Shown: positions 47,976 to 57,649, counted from the first letter of the stretch. The stretch is 64,000 bases of DNA from Candidatus Baltobacteraceae bacterium (GCA_035502855.1 DATJTX010000027.1:1-64000); one strand, 5' to 3'. Numbers and translations: made by a program. Notes: generated by a model not told the origin, from the sequence alone.

Positions 47976-49030
47976 AGCAGGCGGTTCTCCTGGGCCGGTG
48001 CGATGATGCCCAAATGCCGGTACGCCGCCTGCGTTGCCTTGCGTCCGCTTGCCGTGCGCACCACGAAGCCGGCCTTGAGCAGATAGGGTTCAACCACGTC
48101 TTCCAGCGTCTGAACGTCGTCGTTCAACGTGGCGGCGATCGCCGCGATTCCCGCCGGGCCGCCGCGGTACGATTCGATCAGCGCGGTCAAGAATGCGCGA
48201 TCTATGCGGTCGAGACCGAGCTGGTCGACGCCCTCGCGCGCGAGCGCGTCGGCCGCGACCGCGTTGGTGATGATTCCGTTTGCCCGCACGTCGGCGAAGT
48301 CCCGCACGCGCCGCAGCAGGCGGTTCGCGACGCGCGGCGTGCCGCGACTGCGCTCGGCGATCGTACGAGCGCCGGATCCGTCGATTTGCGCGCCGAGCAA
48401 TCGCGCCGAGCGCGTGACGATCCGTTCCAGTTCGTCCGGTTCGTAGAAGTCGAGATGGTGAACGATGCCGAAACGGTCGCGCAGCGGAGCGGTGAGCATG
48501 CCGGCGCGCGTCGTCGCCCCGATCAGCGTGAAATGTTTGAGCGGAAGCTTGAGCGTCTTGGCGTAGGCCCCGCGATCGACGACGAAGTCGATCTGGAAGT
48601 CTTCCATCGCCGGATAAAGAAATTCTTCGACGACACGCCCGAGGCGGTGGATCTCGTCGATGAAGAGGACGTCGCCTTCTTCGAGCGATGTCAGAACGCC
48701 GACCAAATCTTTGGGCTTCTCGAGCGTCGGCCCGCTGGTCGGACGAAAATTCGCGCGCATCTCTCGCGCGACCAGCGCCGCGAGCGTCGTCTTACCGAGA
48801 CCGGGCGGTCCATAGAGCAGCGTGTGTTCCAGCGGTTCGCCTCGACCGCGCGCAGCCTCGATCGCGATCCGCAAATTTTCGACGACGCGCTCTTGGCCGA
48901 CGTATTCATCGAATGTGCGCGGCCGCAGCGATGCGCCGTAGACTTCATCTTCGAGTGATTCTTGGGGAGAGAGAACCCGCGCCGACTGATCGTCGCCGCT
49001 GTAGAGCGGACGGCGCGCGTCCTCGCTCAT
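47972..49030 (-). CDS. ruvB: Holliday-junction helicase RuvB
   Basis: 352 residues. Walker A 'YGPPGLGKTTLA', Walker B 'LFIDEIHRLGR', sensor 'GATTRAGMLTAPLRDRFGI' and a C-terminal winged helix. Hexameric branch-migration motor with RuvA. Overlaps ruvA by 4 bp. Confidence 0.97.
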   Translation of the reverse strand: MSEDARRPLYSGDDQSARVLSPQESLEDEVYGASLRPRTFDEYVGQERVVENLRIAIEAARGRGEPLEHTLLYGPPGLGKTTLAALVAREMRANFRPTSGPTLEKPKDLVGVLTSLEEGDVLFIDEIHRLGRVVEEFLYPAMEDFQIDFVVDRGAYAKTLKLPLKHFTLIGATTRAGMLTAPLRDRFGIVHHLDFYEPDELERIVTRSARLLGAQIDGSGARTIAERSRGTPRVANRLLRRVRDFADVRANGIITNAVAADALAREGVDQLGLDRIDRAFLTALIESYRGGPAGIAAIAATLNDDVQTLEDVVEPYLLKAGFVVRTASGRKATQAAYRHLGIIAPAQENRLL

Positions 49031-49656
49031 GCGGGAGAGCGCTCCGGCGTTTTCCGGCGGTAGATCTGCGCCAGAAGCGTCTCCGCATCGGCGATTTGCG
49101 GCGTGCCCTGGAGCGTTTCGCGGATCATCGCTTCGGCCTCGCCACGTTTGTATTCGAGTTGCAGCAGCACGGAGAGGGCCTCATCGGCAAAATCCGGCAT
49201 CGCAGCCGGCGGTGAGGGCGGCGCGTCCCGGATCAACAAGAAACGCGCAACCTTGCCCTGGAGCTTCGCCACGATGTCGCGCGCCTTCTGCTGCCCGATG
49301 CCGGGAAGTTTGCGCAGGTAGCCATAGTCGCCGCGGTCGATCGCGCTCGCGATCGCGGACATCGGCTCCGAGAAAGCGCGCGCGGCGGTGCGCGGGCCGA
49401 TCGACGCGACGCTGATCAGCGCCTCGAAAAACGCCCGCTCGATCGCATTGGTAAAGCCGTAATAGGTAGCGCGAGCGCTGTTTCCGTCGATGTTGAGGGC
49501 GGCGTAGATCTCGAGCGCGACGCGCTCGCCGGGCGCTGCCGTGATCTTCTCGGCGATGCACGGCGGAAGAACGACGTCATAGCCGAGTCCGCCGGTCTCC
49601 AGCACGACGTGCTCGCCGTCGCGCTCGACGAGGGTTCCGCTAATACGCGAGAACAT
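49027..49656 (-). CDS. ruvA: Holliday-junction DNA-binding protein RuvA
   Basis: 209 residues. OB-fold N-terminal domain ('MFSRISGTLVERDGEHVVLE'), tandem helix-hairpin-helix motifs ('LISVASIGPRTAARAF', 'LRKLPGIGQQKARDIV') and a C-terminal RuvB-binding domain. Targets RuvB to junctions. Overlaps ruvC by 17 bp. Confidence 0.95.
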   Translation of the reverse strand: MFSRISGTLVERDGEHVVLETGGLGYDVVLPPCIAEKITAAPGERVALEIYAALNIDGNSARATYYGFTNAIERAFFEALISVASIGPRTAARAFSEPMSAIASAIDRGDYGYLRKLPGIGQQKARDIVAKLQGKVARFLLIRDAPPSPPAAMPDFADEALSVLLQLEYKRGEAEAMIRETLQGTPQIADAETLLAQIYRRKTPERSPA

Positions 49657-50128
49657 GTCCGCTCACGTTGAGATAGGCCAGCGCAATCGCGAGCGCGTCG
49701 GAAACGTCGTTGGGCTTGGGTGCGGTGCGCAGCTTGAGCATCTGCCTGACCATCGCGTTGACCTGATCCTTGCTAGCGCTGCCCGACCCGACCAACGCCC
49801 GCTTGACGCGGGCGTGACCCAAGGTTTGGACCGGAATTCCGGCCTGCGCGCTGGCCAGACACATGACGCCGCGCGCATGTCCCATCAAGATGGCGGTCGA
49901 CGGATTCTTATACGTCGTGTACAACTCCTCGATCACGACCACGTCGGGGGTCGTTTGCGAGAGCAGCGCGGTGATGCCGGCGTGGAGCTCGGCCAGGCGC
50001 CGCTCGAGCGCAGATCCGACGTTCGGCGTCACCACGCCGGCTTCGACCAGTGCGATGTCTCTTCCACGCCGCTCGATCACGCCGTATCCGGTGACGCGGA
50101 GCGCGGGATCGATGCCGAGAATCCGCAT
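49640..50128 (-). CDS. ruvC: Crossover-junction endonuclease RuvC
   Basis: 162 residues. RNase H-like active site: Asp7 in 'GIDPALRVTGYG', Glu in 'VIEELY' and the C-terminal Asp pair in 'NDVSDALAIAL'. Cuts Holliday junctions after RuvAB migration. Overlaps the PASTA kinase gene by 1 bp, an unusual neighbour for ruvC. Confidence 0.96.
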   Translation of the reverse strand: MRILGIDPALRVTGYGVIERRGRDIALVEAGVVTPNVGSALERRLAELHAGITALLSQTTPDVVVIEELYTTYKNPSTAILMGHARGVMCLASAQAGIPVQTLGHARVKRALVGSGSASKDQVNAMVRQMLKLRTAPKPNDVSDALAIALAYLNVSGHVLAY

Positions 50129-52197
50129 TACTCTCCGGTTCCATTGACGACGAGCGTGACCGTCGAGCCGGGCGTGAGGTTCGTGCCGGCGCTGGGGTCG
50201 GTGCCGATCACGCGTCCGTTCGCGCCTTCGCTCGTCGTGTACTGGATGTTACCGACGCGATAGCCGTCTGCCTCGAGCGTCGTCTGCGCGTCACTGAGCG
50301 AGTCGCCTTCGGTATCGGGAACTTCTCCGTTGACCGAGAGCGTCAGCGTTACGCGCTTTCCGCTCTCGACTCGAGTGCCGGCGGCCGTATCCTGCGCGAG
50401 GATGGTCCCGTTTCCGGCCGCCTGGGTCGAAAACGTGACCGCCACCTGGAGTCCGAGTTGCTGAAGCTGCGAGACGGCTTGCGCGTACGCCGCTCCGACC
50501 AACGAGGGAACGGTGATCGTTTGTGCGTAGCTCGCCGGGCCGGTGCTCACGGTCGCGCGAATCGTCTGGCCGCGCTGAAGCGGCTGCCCGGCCTGTACGT
50601 TTTGCGCGTCGATGAACCCGCTCGGCACGTTCGGATCGGCGGTCTGTTCCGAGGTGTCGAGCACGACACCGAGTTTTTGCGCGAGTGCCGTCGCGTCGGC
50701 AACCGACATGTTGTAGAAATTCGGCGCCGCGATCGCCTGCGGCCCTTTGGAAACGACAAGTGCGATCGTTGCACCCTGACGCACTTGCGAACGCGCCGCG
50801 GGAGCCTGATCGATCACGCTGTCCTTGGCGGCGTTGTCGAAGCGTTCGTCGCGCTTGACTTTGAAGCCGTCGTCCTCGAGCGTACGTTCGGCGTCGTTCA
50901 CGTTATAGCCGCGCACGTCGGGCAAGCCGATCAGCGGGAGCCCATTGCTGATCACGAGCTCCACCACCGAGTTGCGGTCGACCTGGGTGCCCGCTACGGG
51001 ATTTTGGCGCATCACGTGATTGGCCGGAACGGTATCGCTTGCGCTCTTGTAAAAGCGCGCGATCAATCCGGCGTTCACGACCGCCGCTTCGGCCTGCGTA
51101 TCGGTCATGCCGCTGTAGTCACCGACCGACACGCTCGACGCGACGTTCGGCAGCGTAAACGGCCGGCCGAAGACGTAATACCCGAGTCCGGTCGCAACCA
51201 GCGCCAGGAGCACGAGCGTTGCAACCAAACCGGCGCCGAAGCGCGAGCGCCGTTCTTCTTCCTCACCGAGCGAGGTGTAGGCGCGGTCGGGCAGCGGCGA
51301 GCGGCGCGGCGGCAGTACCGTATGCATCATCTGCGTCGGCGCGTCGTCGGAGATTTCGTAGGCGGCGACGCTCGGCCGCTCGCGCGCCTCGCGCAGCGCG
51401 GTAGCGACCTCGCTCGCGGAACGGAAGCGGTTCTCGGGACGCTTTTGCAGCAGTTTGTTGACGATCGCCGCCAGTGCGGGCGAGGTGCCGGGGACCTTCC
51501 CGTCGAGCATCGGGACGGGATCGCCGATGTGTTTGAGCGCGACCGTGACCGGCGATTCGCCGGTGTAGGGAAGGCTGCCGGTGAGCATCTGATAGATGAC
51601 GATGCCGACGCTGTAGAGATCCGAACTCTCGTTCAGCTCGTGACCTTGCGCCTGTTCGGGGGAGATGTAGTACACGCTCCCCATCACCAGGCCCGGCTTG
51701 GTCAGTGCCATCGTTTGCTGCGAGACGGCACGCGCGATGCCGAAGTCCGAGAGTTTGACGACGTCGTCCTTCGTAACCAGGATGTTGGCGGGTTTGATGT
51801 CGCGGTGCAGCAGCCCCGCGCGGTGTGCGTAGGCGAGGCCGTTGCAAATCTGCGCGGCGTAATCGATAGCAACGGGCTCGGGAAGCGCTCCGTCGGCGAT
51901 GATCTCGGCGAGCGATGGACCATCGACGAGTTCCATCACGATGTAGTACGTATCGCCTTCGCGCCCGACGTCGTAGGTATTGACGATGTTGGGATGCGAA
52001 AGATGAGCCGCCGATTCGGCTTCTTGGTAGAAGCGCCGCACGAATTCGGCATCGGCAGCATATTGCGGGCGCAAAACCTTGATCGCAACGCGCCGGCGCA
52101 GGACCGTATCGGTGCCGCTGTAGACCGTCGCCATCCCGCCTTCGCCGAGTTTGCGATCGAGTCGGTACCGATTGTTGAATGTCTGCTGCTCGATCAC
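50128..52197 (-). CDS. pknB: PASTA-domain Ser/Thr protein kinase (PknB-like)
   Basis: 689 residues from GTG 52197. Kinase domain with 'LGEGGMATVY', 'VAIKVLRP', 'LHRDIKPANIL', 'LSDFGIARA' and 'SPEQAQG'. A linker and one membrane helix (about 375-395) follow, then five PASTA repeats outside (counted by eye, e.g. 'LPDVRGYNVNDAERTLEDDG'). PASTA kinases sense muropeptides or lipid II and control wall growth. The upstream PBP fits that. The only in-frame common start near the kinase is this GTG; see the short leader frame. Confidence 0.95.
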   Translation of the reverse strand: MIEQQTFNNRYRLDRKLGEGGMATVYSGTDTVLRRRVAIKVLRPQYAADAEFVRRFYQEAESAAHLSHPNIVNTYDVGREGDTYYIVMELVDGPSLAEIIADGALPEPVAIDYAAQICNGLAYAHRAGLLHRDIKPANILVTKDDVVKLSDFGIARAVSQQTMALTKPGLVMGSVYYISPEQAQGHELNESSDLYSVGIVIYQMLTGSLPYTGESPVTVALKHIGDPVPMLDGKVPGTSPALAAIVNKLLQKRPENRFRSASEVATALREARERPSVAAYEISDDAPTQMMHTVLPPRRSPLPDRAYTSLGEEEERRSRFGAGLVATLVLLALVATGLGYYVFGRPFTLPNVASSVSVGDYSGMTDTQAEAAVVNAGLIARFYKSASDTVPANHVMRQNPVAGTQVDRNSVVELVISNGLPLIGLPDVRGYNVNDAERTLEDDGFKVKRDERFDNAAKDSVIDQAPAARSQVRQGATIALVVSKGPQAIAAPNFYNMSVADATALAQKLGVVLDTSEQTADPNVPSGFIDAQNVQAGQPLQRGQTIRATVSTGPASYAQTITVPSLVGAAYAQAVSQLQQLGLQVAVTFSTQAAGNGTILAQDTAAGTRVESGKRVTLTLSVNGEVPDTEGDSLSDAQTTLEADGYRVGNIQYTTSEGANGRVIGTDPSAGTNLTPGSTVTLVVNGTGE

Positions 52198-52220
52198 GTT
52201 CGTCTTACGGTTTCCCGCAT
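52194..52220 (-). CDS. Eight-codon leader frame coupled to pknB
   Basis: ATG at 52220 lies about 11 bp after AGGAGGA (52231-52237), itself overlapping the PBP stop. It reads eight codons ('MRETVRRT') and stops in TGA that overlaps the kinase GTG (GTGA). The kinase GTG has no close SD of its own, so ribosomes may load here and restart. No conserved peptide function is implied. Confidence 0.4.
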   Translation of the reverse strand: MRETVRRT

Positions 52221-52235
52221 CGCAGGTCTTTCCTC

Positions 52236-53636
52236 CTAATGCGTCGCGAGCGCCGCTTCGAGCACGCGGCGCGCGATGGGTGCAGCAACCGTCGCACCGT
52301 AGCCGGCGTTCTCCACGACGATTGCGACGACGAAGCGCGGATGATCGGCCGGCGCGAAGCAGACGAACCACGAGTGCGCCGCACCGTGAGGATTGGTGGC
52401 GGTCCCGGTCTTTCCGGCAACCTGCACGCCGGGGATCTGCGCGGTCGTCCCGGTGCCGTACTGCACGACGGCGATCATCATCTTCTTGACGTCCGCAGCC
52501 GTCTGCGGCGATATCGGCGTGACCAGCGTGCTCGTCGGCGTGACGCTGCGCACCCGGCCGTCGAGCACGATCTGCCGTACGATGTAGGGCCGGGGCATCG
52601 CCCCGTTGTTTGCGATCGTCGCCGCGAGCAGCGCCATCTGCAGCGGCGTCATCAAGAGCGCGCCTTGTCCAAAACCCATCTGGGCAAGCTCGCCGGGAAC
52701 GATCGTGTCCTTCGGCGGCACACGGTCGGTTTCGGCCGGAAGCTGAAAGTCGAGCGGTGCGCCGATGCCCCAGCGATCGAGGTAATCGTAGAACGCATCG
52801 GTTCCCATCTTCAAGCTGATCTGCGCGAAATCGACGTTGCTGGAGAGCGCGAATGCGCCGGTGAGGTCCTGATATCCGGTGGCTTCACTCTCGTTGTCGT
52901 GCAGGACGAAATTCCCGATGACGTAGTAGCCGGGGTCCTCGAAATGGGAATCCATCGTTACCGTGCCGTTTTCGAGCGCCGATCCCGCCGTGAAGATCTT
53001 GAACGTCGATCCGGGTGGATAGAGCCCGCTGATCGCGCGATTGAGCAGCGGGCTCTGGGTGTCATCGACGAGCGAGGGGAATTCGCGGTCGAAGTCCGTG
53101 GGATCGTAGCTCGGTACGCTGGCGATCGCGAGCACGGCGCCGGTCGAGGGATCGAGCACGATGCCCGCGCCGCGCGCGTGCACGGAGAGCTGCGCCCACA
53201 GCGTACGCTCGATCGCGGGCACGATCGTCGTCACGACGTCCGCGCCCCGCGAGCGCGAACTCTTCCCGGCGAACGCGTTCTCGATCGCGTCGAATTGCGC
53301 CAGCGGATCGCCGGTCGTGTCGGCCGGCGTGAGCGCGCGGTCGTACGCGCTTTCGATACCGCTCGTGCCATAGCGCGCGGAGACGTATCCCACCGTTTGC
53401 GCGAGCGCGGCGCCGAGCGGATAGACGCGCGCGCCGCCTCGCGTGCTCGCGAGCACGGCGCCGTCGGTCGCGAGGATCTCGCCGCGGCGCGCGTCGAGCA
53501 GTGCATGCCGCGGATTATAGGGCTTGGCGGCGATGCCCGGCCCGTCGACCAACATCACCCATGCGGTGCGCAGCGCCAGGGCCGCGAAGAGCACGACGAA
53601 GAGCACCCGCAGAGCGCCGATCGCGCGATTGGTCAC
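52236..53636 (-). CDS. pbpA: Class B penicillin-binding protein (PbpA/FtsI-like transpeptidase)
   Basis: 466 residues. N-terminal anchor (8-30), a short dimerisation region, and a transpeptidase domain with SxxK 'PPGSTFK', SxN 'SSN' in 'FALSSNVDF', and KTG 'GKTGTATN'. The short form matches actinobacterial PbpA. The pbpA-pknB pair is also found there, with RodA between, which is absent here. Cross-links peptidoglycan during elongation or division. Confidence 0.95.
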   Translation of the reverse strand: MTNRAIGALRVLFVVLFAALALRTAWVMLVDGPGIAAKPYNPRHALLDARRGEILATDGAVLASTRGGARVYPLGAALAQTVGYVSARYGTSGIESAYDRALTPADTTGDPLAQFDAIENAFAGKSSRSRGADVVTTIVPAIERTLWAQLSVHARGAGIVLDPSTGAVLAIASVPSYDPTDFDREFPSLVDDTQSPLLNRAISGLYPPGSTFKIFTAGSALENGTVTMDSHFEDPGYYVIGNFVLHDNESEATGYQDLTGAFALSSNVDFAQISLKMGTDAFYDYLDRWGIGAPLDFQLPAETDRVPPKDTIVPGELAQMGFGQGALLMTPLQMALLAATIANNGAMPRPYIVRQIVLDGRVRSVTPTSTLVTPISPQTAADVKKMMIAVVQYGTGTTAQIPGVQVAGKTGTATNPHGAAHSWFVCFAPADHPRFVVAIVVENAGYGATVAAPIARRVLEAALATH

Positions 53637-54421
53637 CGTTCGCGCAAAACGCTGAATCCGCCGCCGGAGCGTAGGGCCATATACGGCCGGCCCGGCTCGG
53701 CGGTGATCAACAGGTTGATCATTTCTTGCGCCGTTGCTGCAGCGATCTCACCCGAAGAAAAGACGACGTCGACGCCCATTTCGGCCAGAATCGGCGCAGC
53801 GATGTACGCGCAGGTCGGCAGCGTCTCGAAATGCCGATCTTCATACGGACCGTCGTGCCACGGACCGCGCTTCCCGAAGACCTGCGCGTGATAGTCCCAG
53901 GCGCACAGCTCCTTCTCTTTCCACACGAACTCGCCTTGGACGCAGAGGCGGCGGCACGCTGCGCACTGCACGATCGGTGCGGGCGGATGCGCGAGCCCAT
54001 CGACGATCTCCTCGGGCAGATCCTCGATGTTGAGCACCGCTTCGTCGGAGAGCGCTTCGGGCAGGTCGGCTTGCCATTGTACGCGCGCGAGCAATTCGAT
54101 GTCGCGCATCGGGGCGACGAACGCGCGCTCGTCTTCAGGCGGAAAGGTTCGATCGACCCAATCGAGCAGGTTCGCGAGCGCGATCCCAACGTTCTGCCAG
54201 GATTCGCCGATGACGACGCCGATCGGCGTCCATGCCAGCGGCACCAGCCGCGCGGTGACCGCTCCGGCGTCGGTTCGAAAACTGTTGATGAAGCCGAGCG
54301 TGCTTCCGCTGCCGCCCAGCACGAAGACGCGAGGCTCGTTGCTCAGCTCGAGGCTTCGATCGTCGCCGGAGCGCTGCGGACCACGGGACGATGCCCCGCC
54401 GTGGTTGCCAAAGTGATGCAT
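53633..54421 (-). CDS. Unknown protein with CxxC-type motif, upstream of pbpA
   Basis: 262 residues, soluble. A central 'CAACRRLCVQGEF' and a later 'ELCAWDY' and 'LPTCAYI' could form a zinc site. The rest is unrecognised. Its stop overlaps pbpA by 4 bp, so it starts the wall-signalling operon. ATG 54421 used; later starts would also keep the Cys region. Possible regulator or assembly factor. Confidence 0.65.
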   Translation of the reverse strand: MHHFGNHGGASSRGPQRSGDDRSLELSNEPRVFVLGGSGSTLGFINSFRTDAGAVTARLVPLAWTPIGVVIGESWQNVGIALANLLDWVDRTFPPEDERAFVAPMRDIELLARVQWQADLPEALSDEAVLNIEDLPEEIVDGLAHPPAPIVQCAACRRLCVQGEFVWKEKELCAWDYHAQVFGKRGPWHDGPYEDRHFETLPTCAYIAAPILAEMGVDVVFSSGEIAAATAQEMINLLITAEPGRPYMALRSGGGFSVLRER

Positions 54422-54469
54422 CGGGATGAACTTCGACTCGTCATCCGGCCGAGCCCTGGAGTGAGCGCA

Positions 54470-56833
54470 TCACGGGTTGGACGAATGCGCGATGTCGAAG
54501 CGCAGGCGGATAAATGCGTCGGGTGCAGGAAGGGGTGCAGCGTTTTCGAGCAGCGTGCTGCCGCTTTGCGTCAGCAGCGGCTGTGCGAATCGCGGGGAAG
54601 TGAAAAGGCCGGCGTAACTGTTGAAAAGGTTCCGGCTTACGATCTCGAGCGTGCACGCCGGAGAAATCCGGCGCTCGATCCCCGCCGTCCAGTACGCATA
54701 TCCGGGCAAATTGTTCGAATTGTTTCGCGAGGCGATGATCCCGCTGAGCATGAGTTCGGTCTTATCGTCGGGCAGGCCCCAGCCGGCCGAGAGCCCGGCG
54801 CGCCATGGAGCGATATTCGGCAGCTGGCGTCCCGGGATGTAGATGGAAAACGGAGCGTTGAGGCGAGGATCGCCGGCGAGGATCGCTTGCGTTCCATCTA
54901 AGAAGCCGGAAACGTTGACGCGTTCGCGAAACGCGGTAACGTTCCAGGCAAGGTTCACGCCCCGGTAAAGAACGCTAAGACCGTTGAGATCTTGTATCAA
55001 GTAGATTCTACTGGTGGCGGGAGCGGAGCCCGGGCAGCCGCCGTAGGTGGAATATCCATCTTGCAACTCCGCCGCATATCCCGCGGGTACAGCGCCGGCA
55101 GGCTCCGTCCCGAGCGGAACTTGCGCATCCGTCAGGGTTACACCGCGATCGGATTCATCGTACGCATAAGCGCTGACTGTCGTTTGCGCGTGGGTCCAGG
55201 TCCACCCTGCGTCCACGACCGCCGATCGGACGGCGTGGCCGTTTTGGCTGGGCGCGTTCGCCTCGATGAAATTGCCGGCACAATCGTAATACGCGGACGC
55301 CGCATCGTCGAGTACGCCCCCACCCAGCGTCTCGGCGTCGCGCGCGACGGTGCCGACCTTGAGACGAAACGAGTTCGCGCCTGCGGTTGCGGATGACGAA
55401 AGTGCGGCACCCGCGCCTGCGCCGCTTCCTGAAACGTTTACGTCCGTAACGTCAATCCCTACGGGAACCTTGCCTACGATGAATAGATTTCGGTGAGCCT
55501 TGATCGTCTGTGCGTTCTTTGCGCCTTGCATGAAAGGCAGTTCCGGCGTCTGGGCGATCGCCGTGTCGTCGCGGTCACCGTCGGCGAAAAACATCAGGTT
55601 CGTTTGCGCCGCGTCCGCGAACGCGAAATCGATGCTTGCCGACGTGCCTATCGTCGTCGTCGTTTCCGTCAATGGAGAGGGGATCAGACCCACGATGCGG
55701 TGCGCATAGTCGTCCTCATCTCCTATTCCAAGGCGCGAGAGCGCGACGGCAAGCATTCCGGATGGCAACGTTCCGGTGAACCGCACGCTGAGATGCGAGA
55801 AGTCGAGAGCACTCGTATTGCCCGGGCCGATTCCATATGGAAGGGGGCCGGCAAAAAACGTCGGGATCGGCTGCTCGAAGGATCGCGCGTCGATCGCGCG
55901 GAGTGACGCAGTCCAATTGACGCCCAACGGGAAGTTCACGACACCGTAGAGCGAGGTTCCGCTGATGCCGCCGGTGTGCAGGTAATCCAGGCCCGAGGTG
56001 TCGAGGTACGTCGCGCCGTTCAGCGAGCTATCCACGTGCCGTTCGTTGACGACCGCCGCGTAGCTGATCGCTCCTGACGTGCTCTGCAGCGAAGCCTTCT
56101 CGGTTGCATATTGGTAGCCGCCATAGGTTCCGGTCGCGGCAAGCTGCGTTGCCAGCGAGGGATTCAGAAAGAACAGATCCACCGAGTCGTTGAACTGATC
56201 GGTTTGGACGCCTTGCAGCAGATCGGGATCGAGCGCGTGCAGGGCGAGCGGATTTGAGATTTGCACGCCGTCGAATGCCACCGAGGTCATGCTTGGGTCT
56301 CTACCCTCGAGCGAAAGGCCTTCGACCGTGCCGTCTTGGGCATTGCGCTGAACGGTGATACCACCCAAATCGTTGAGCGCATCGAGCAGATTGAGCGAAA
56401 GCTTCGCCGCGACGTCATTCTCCGAGAGCCGGCGACTTCCGACCTTGATTTCTGAAGCTAGTGCCCTCACGGTCCCGATCGTTTTCAACGTGGGCGCCAA
56501 ACGCACGTCGACCAGCGTTTCTCGGTTCGGCGTCACTTCCACGAGGTGCGTAATCTCTTGGTAACCGTGCGCGCGCACGGCGAGACGGTATTCGCCTTCG
56601 GGAAGCGACACCACACGCGCGTCACCGGCCGAGTCGCTGAGCACGACGCGGTCGAGCGATTCCGCACCACCGATGACGTAGACCGCTGCGCTCGCAAGCG
56701 GGCGTCCGGTGGAAGCGTCGATCACATGAACGAGAAGGACCCCCACGGATTCGGTTTGCGCGCCCGTATCGACGCGGACGAGGAGGTATGCCGCGACGAC
56801 GACTGCGAGCAGAATCGCCGCAGAGCGGCACAT
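54470..56833 (-). CDS. TonB-receptor-like outer-membrane barrel with CarboxypepD-like domain
   Basis: 787 residues from ATG 56833. Signal segment (about 1-25), then a carboxypeptidase-regulatory-like beta domain ('VHVIDASTGRPLASAAVYVI', 'EYRLAVRAHGYQEI'), a plug-like region ('LNLLDALNDLGGITVQRNAQ', 'EGLSLEGRDPSMTSVAFDG') and a long beta-barrel ending 'DAFIRLRFDIAHSSNP', without the usual final Phe. No clear TonB box was spotted. It belongs with SusC-like or adhesin-type receptors. ATG overlaps the next gene's stop (ATGA). Confidence 0.85.
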   Translation of the reverse strand: MCRSAAILLAVVVAAYLLVRVDTGAQTESVGVLLVHVIDASTGRPLASAAVYVIGGAESLDRVVLSDSAGDARVVSLPEGEYRLAVRAHGYQEITHLVEVTPNRETLVDVRLAPTLKTIGTVRALASEIKVGSRRLSENDVAAKLSLNLLDALNDLGGITVQRNAQDGTVEGLSLEGRDPSMTSVAFDGVQISNPLALHALDPDLLQGVQTDQFNDSVDLFFLNPSLATQLAATGTYGGYQYATEKASLQSTSGAISYAAVVNERHVDSSLNGATYLDTSGLDYLHTGGISGTSLYGVVNFPLGVNWTASLRAIDARSFEQPIPTFFAGPLPYGIGPGNTSALDFSHLSVRFTGTLPSGMLAVALSRLGIGDEDDYAHRIVGLIPSPLTETTTTIGTSASIDFAFADAAQTNLMFFADGDRDDTAIAQTPELPFMQGAKNAQTIKAHRNLFIVGKVPVGIDVTDVNVSGSGAGAGAALSSSATAGANSFRLKVGTVARDAETLGGGVLDDAASAYYDCAGNFIEANAPSQNGHAVRSAVVDAGWTWTHAQTTVSAYAYDESDRGVTLTDAQVPLGTEPAGAVPAGYAAELQDGYSTYGGCPGSAPATSRIYLIQDLNGLSVLYRGVNLAWNVTAFRERVNVSGFLDGTQAILAGDPRLNAPFSIYIPGRQLPNIAPWRAGLSAGWGLPDDKTELMLSGIIASRNNSNNLPGYAYWTAGIERRISPACTLEIVSRNLFNSYAGLFTSPRFAQPLLTQSGSTLLENAAPLPAPDAFIRLRFDIAHSSNP

Positions 56834-57579
56834 CAATTCAGGCGATGAAGCGTGATGATGATGCGACGCATCTCTTGACGTGCCGACGAAATCGTGGTTT
56901 GCCCGAGAAACACCTGCTGATCGACCGTGAGCGTTTCGTCCGCGGTCACGCCGTGCTCCAGCGTCAGCGTCGCGTGCCAAGTGGAGGCGCCGTACTCCGT
57001 CGGAATATCGATCGTCGTGCCGTTCACGCTTCCGGTCGTGTGTATCGGATGCTCGATCTCTTGCCCGGACGGACCGTTGCCGCTGCCCGACAGCTCGAGG
57101 CGGACCTCTCCGGTTTGGGCGTCGATGGAGACGACGCGTACCCGTTGCTCCCCTGCCGGGCCGAAGGCCCATGGACGAGCGATTGTAAACCTCCACGCTT
57201 CGCCGGCTTGCAGCGTTCCGGAAGGCCGGCCGCAGAATATGGGATCGTAAAAGACCTCTACGCCGGGATCTCCAATAGCACTTTTACCCGCGGCAGAGAG
57301 ATCATACTTATTGACTGTCATATCGGTCGATGTGGAATGACCGGGCAGATCGAAAACTGCATGAAGCTTCATCGACGCGTCGTCTTGTTCGAGCGCGGTA
57401 ACACTGATTTTGCCGGTGAACTGACGGAAGGCGCCGCCGGAGAGCTGCAGCCGGACACCATATGCTTCCTTAACCGTCGCCCCCGTTGGGATGGTCGGCC
57501 GTAGAAGCACGGGAAGTGCAAAGGGCGTCGCTGTTGCCGTTACCGCGGCAAAAAGGACGGCACCGGAAAATGCGTACAT
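56833..57579 (-). CDS. Secreted protein of unknown function
   Basis: 248 residues. Signal peptide (1-19), then beta-rich sequence with no named domain ('GVRLQLSGGAFRQFTGKISV'). One Cys in 'DPIFCGRP'. It lies between the cysteine-rich peptide and the receptor-like barrel and overlaps the latter by ATGA. Possibly a periplasmic chaperone or ligand-binding partner. Confidence 0.7.
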   Translation of the reverse strand: MYAFSGAVLFAAVTATATPFALPVLLRPTIPTGATVKEAYGVRLQLSGGAFRQFTGKISVTALEQDDASMKLHAVFDLPGHSTSTDMTVNKYDLSAAGKSAIGDPGVEVFYDPIFCGRPSGTLQAGEAWRFTIARPWAFGPAGEQRVRVVSIDAQTGEVRLELSGSGNGPSGQEIEHPIHTTGSVNGTTIDIPTEYGASTWHATLTLEHGVTADETLTVDQQVFLGQTTISSARQEMRRIIITLHRLN

Positions 57580-57610
57580 AATAATAACACCCGGATTCGA
57601 GAGGAGGCGA

Positions 57611-57638
57611 GGCGGGTGCGACCGCGCGTCGCCCCGCC
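57611..57638 (-). promoter_or_regulatory. Intercistronic hairpin after the Cys-rich peptide gene
   Basis: GGCGGG (57611-57616) and CGAC (57619-57622) pair with GTCG (57628-57631) and CCCGCC (57633-57638) around CGCGC. The strong stem sits 12-39 bp beyond the peptide stop and 32 bp before the next start, without a U-run. Such stems often protect an upstream, more highly needed mRNA part. Confidence 0.5.
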
Positions 57639-57649
57639 TTCGCGCTAGA

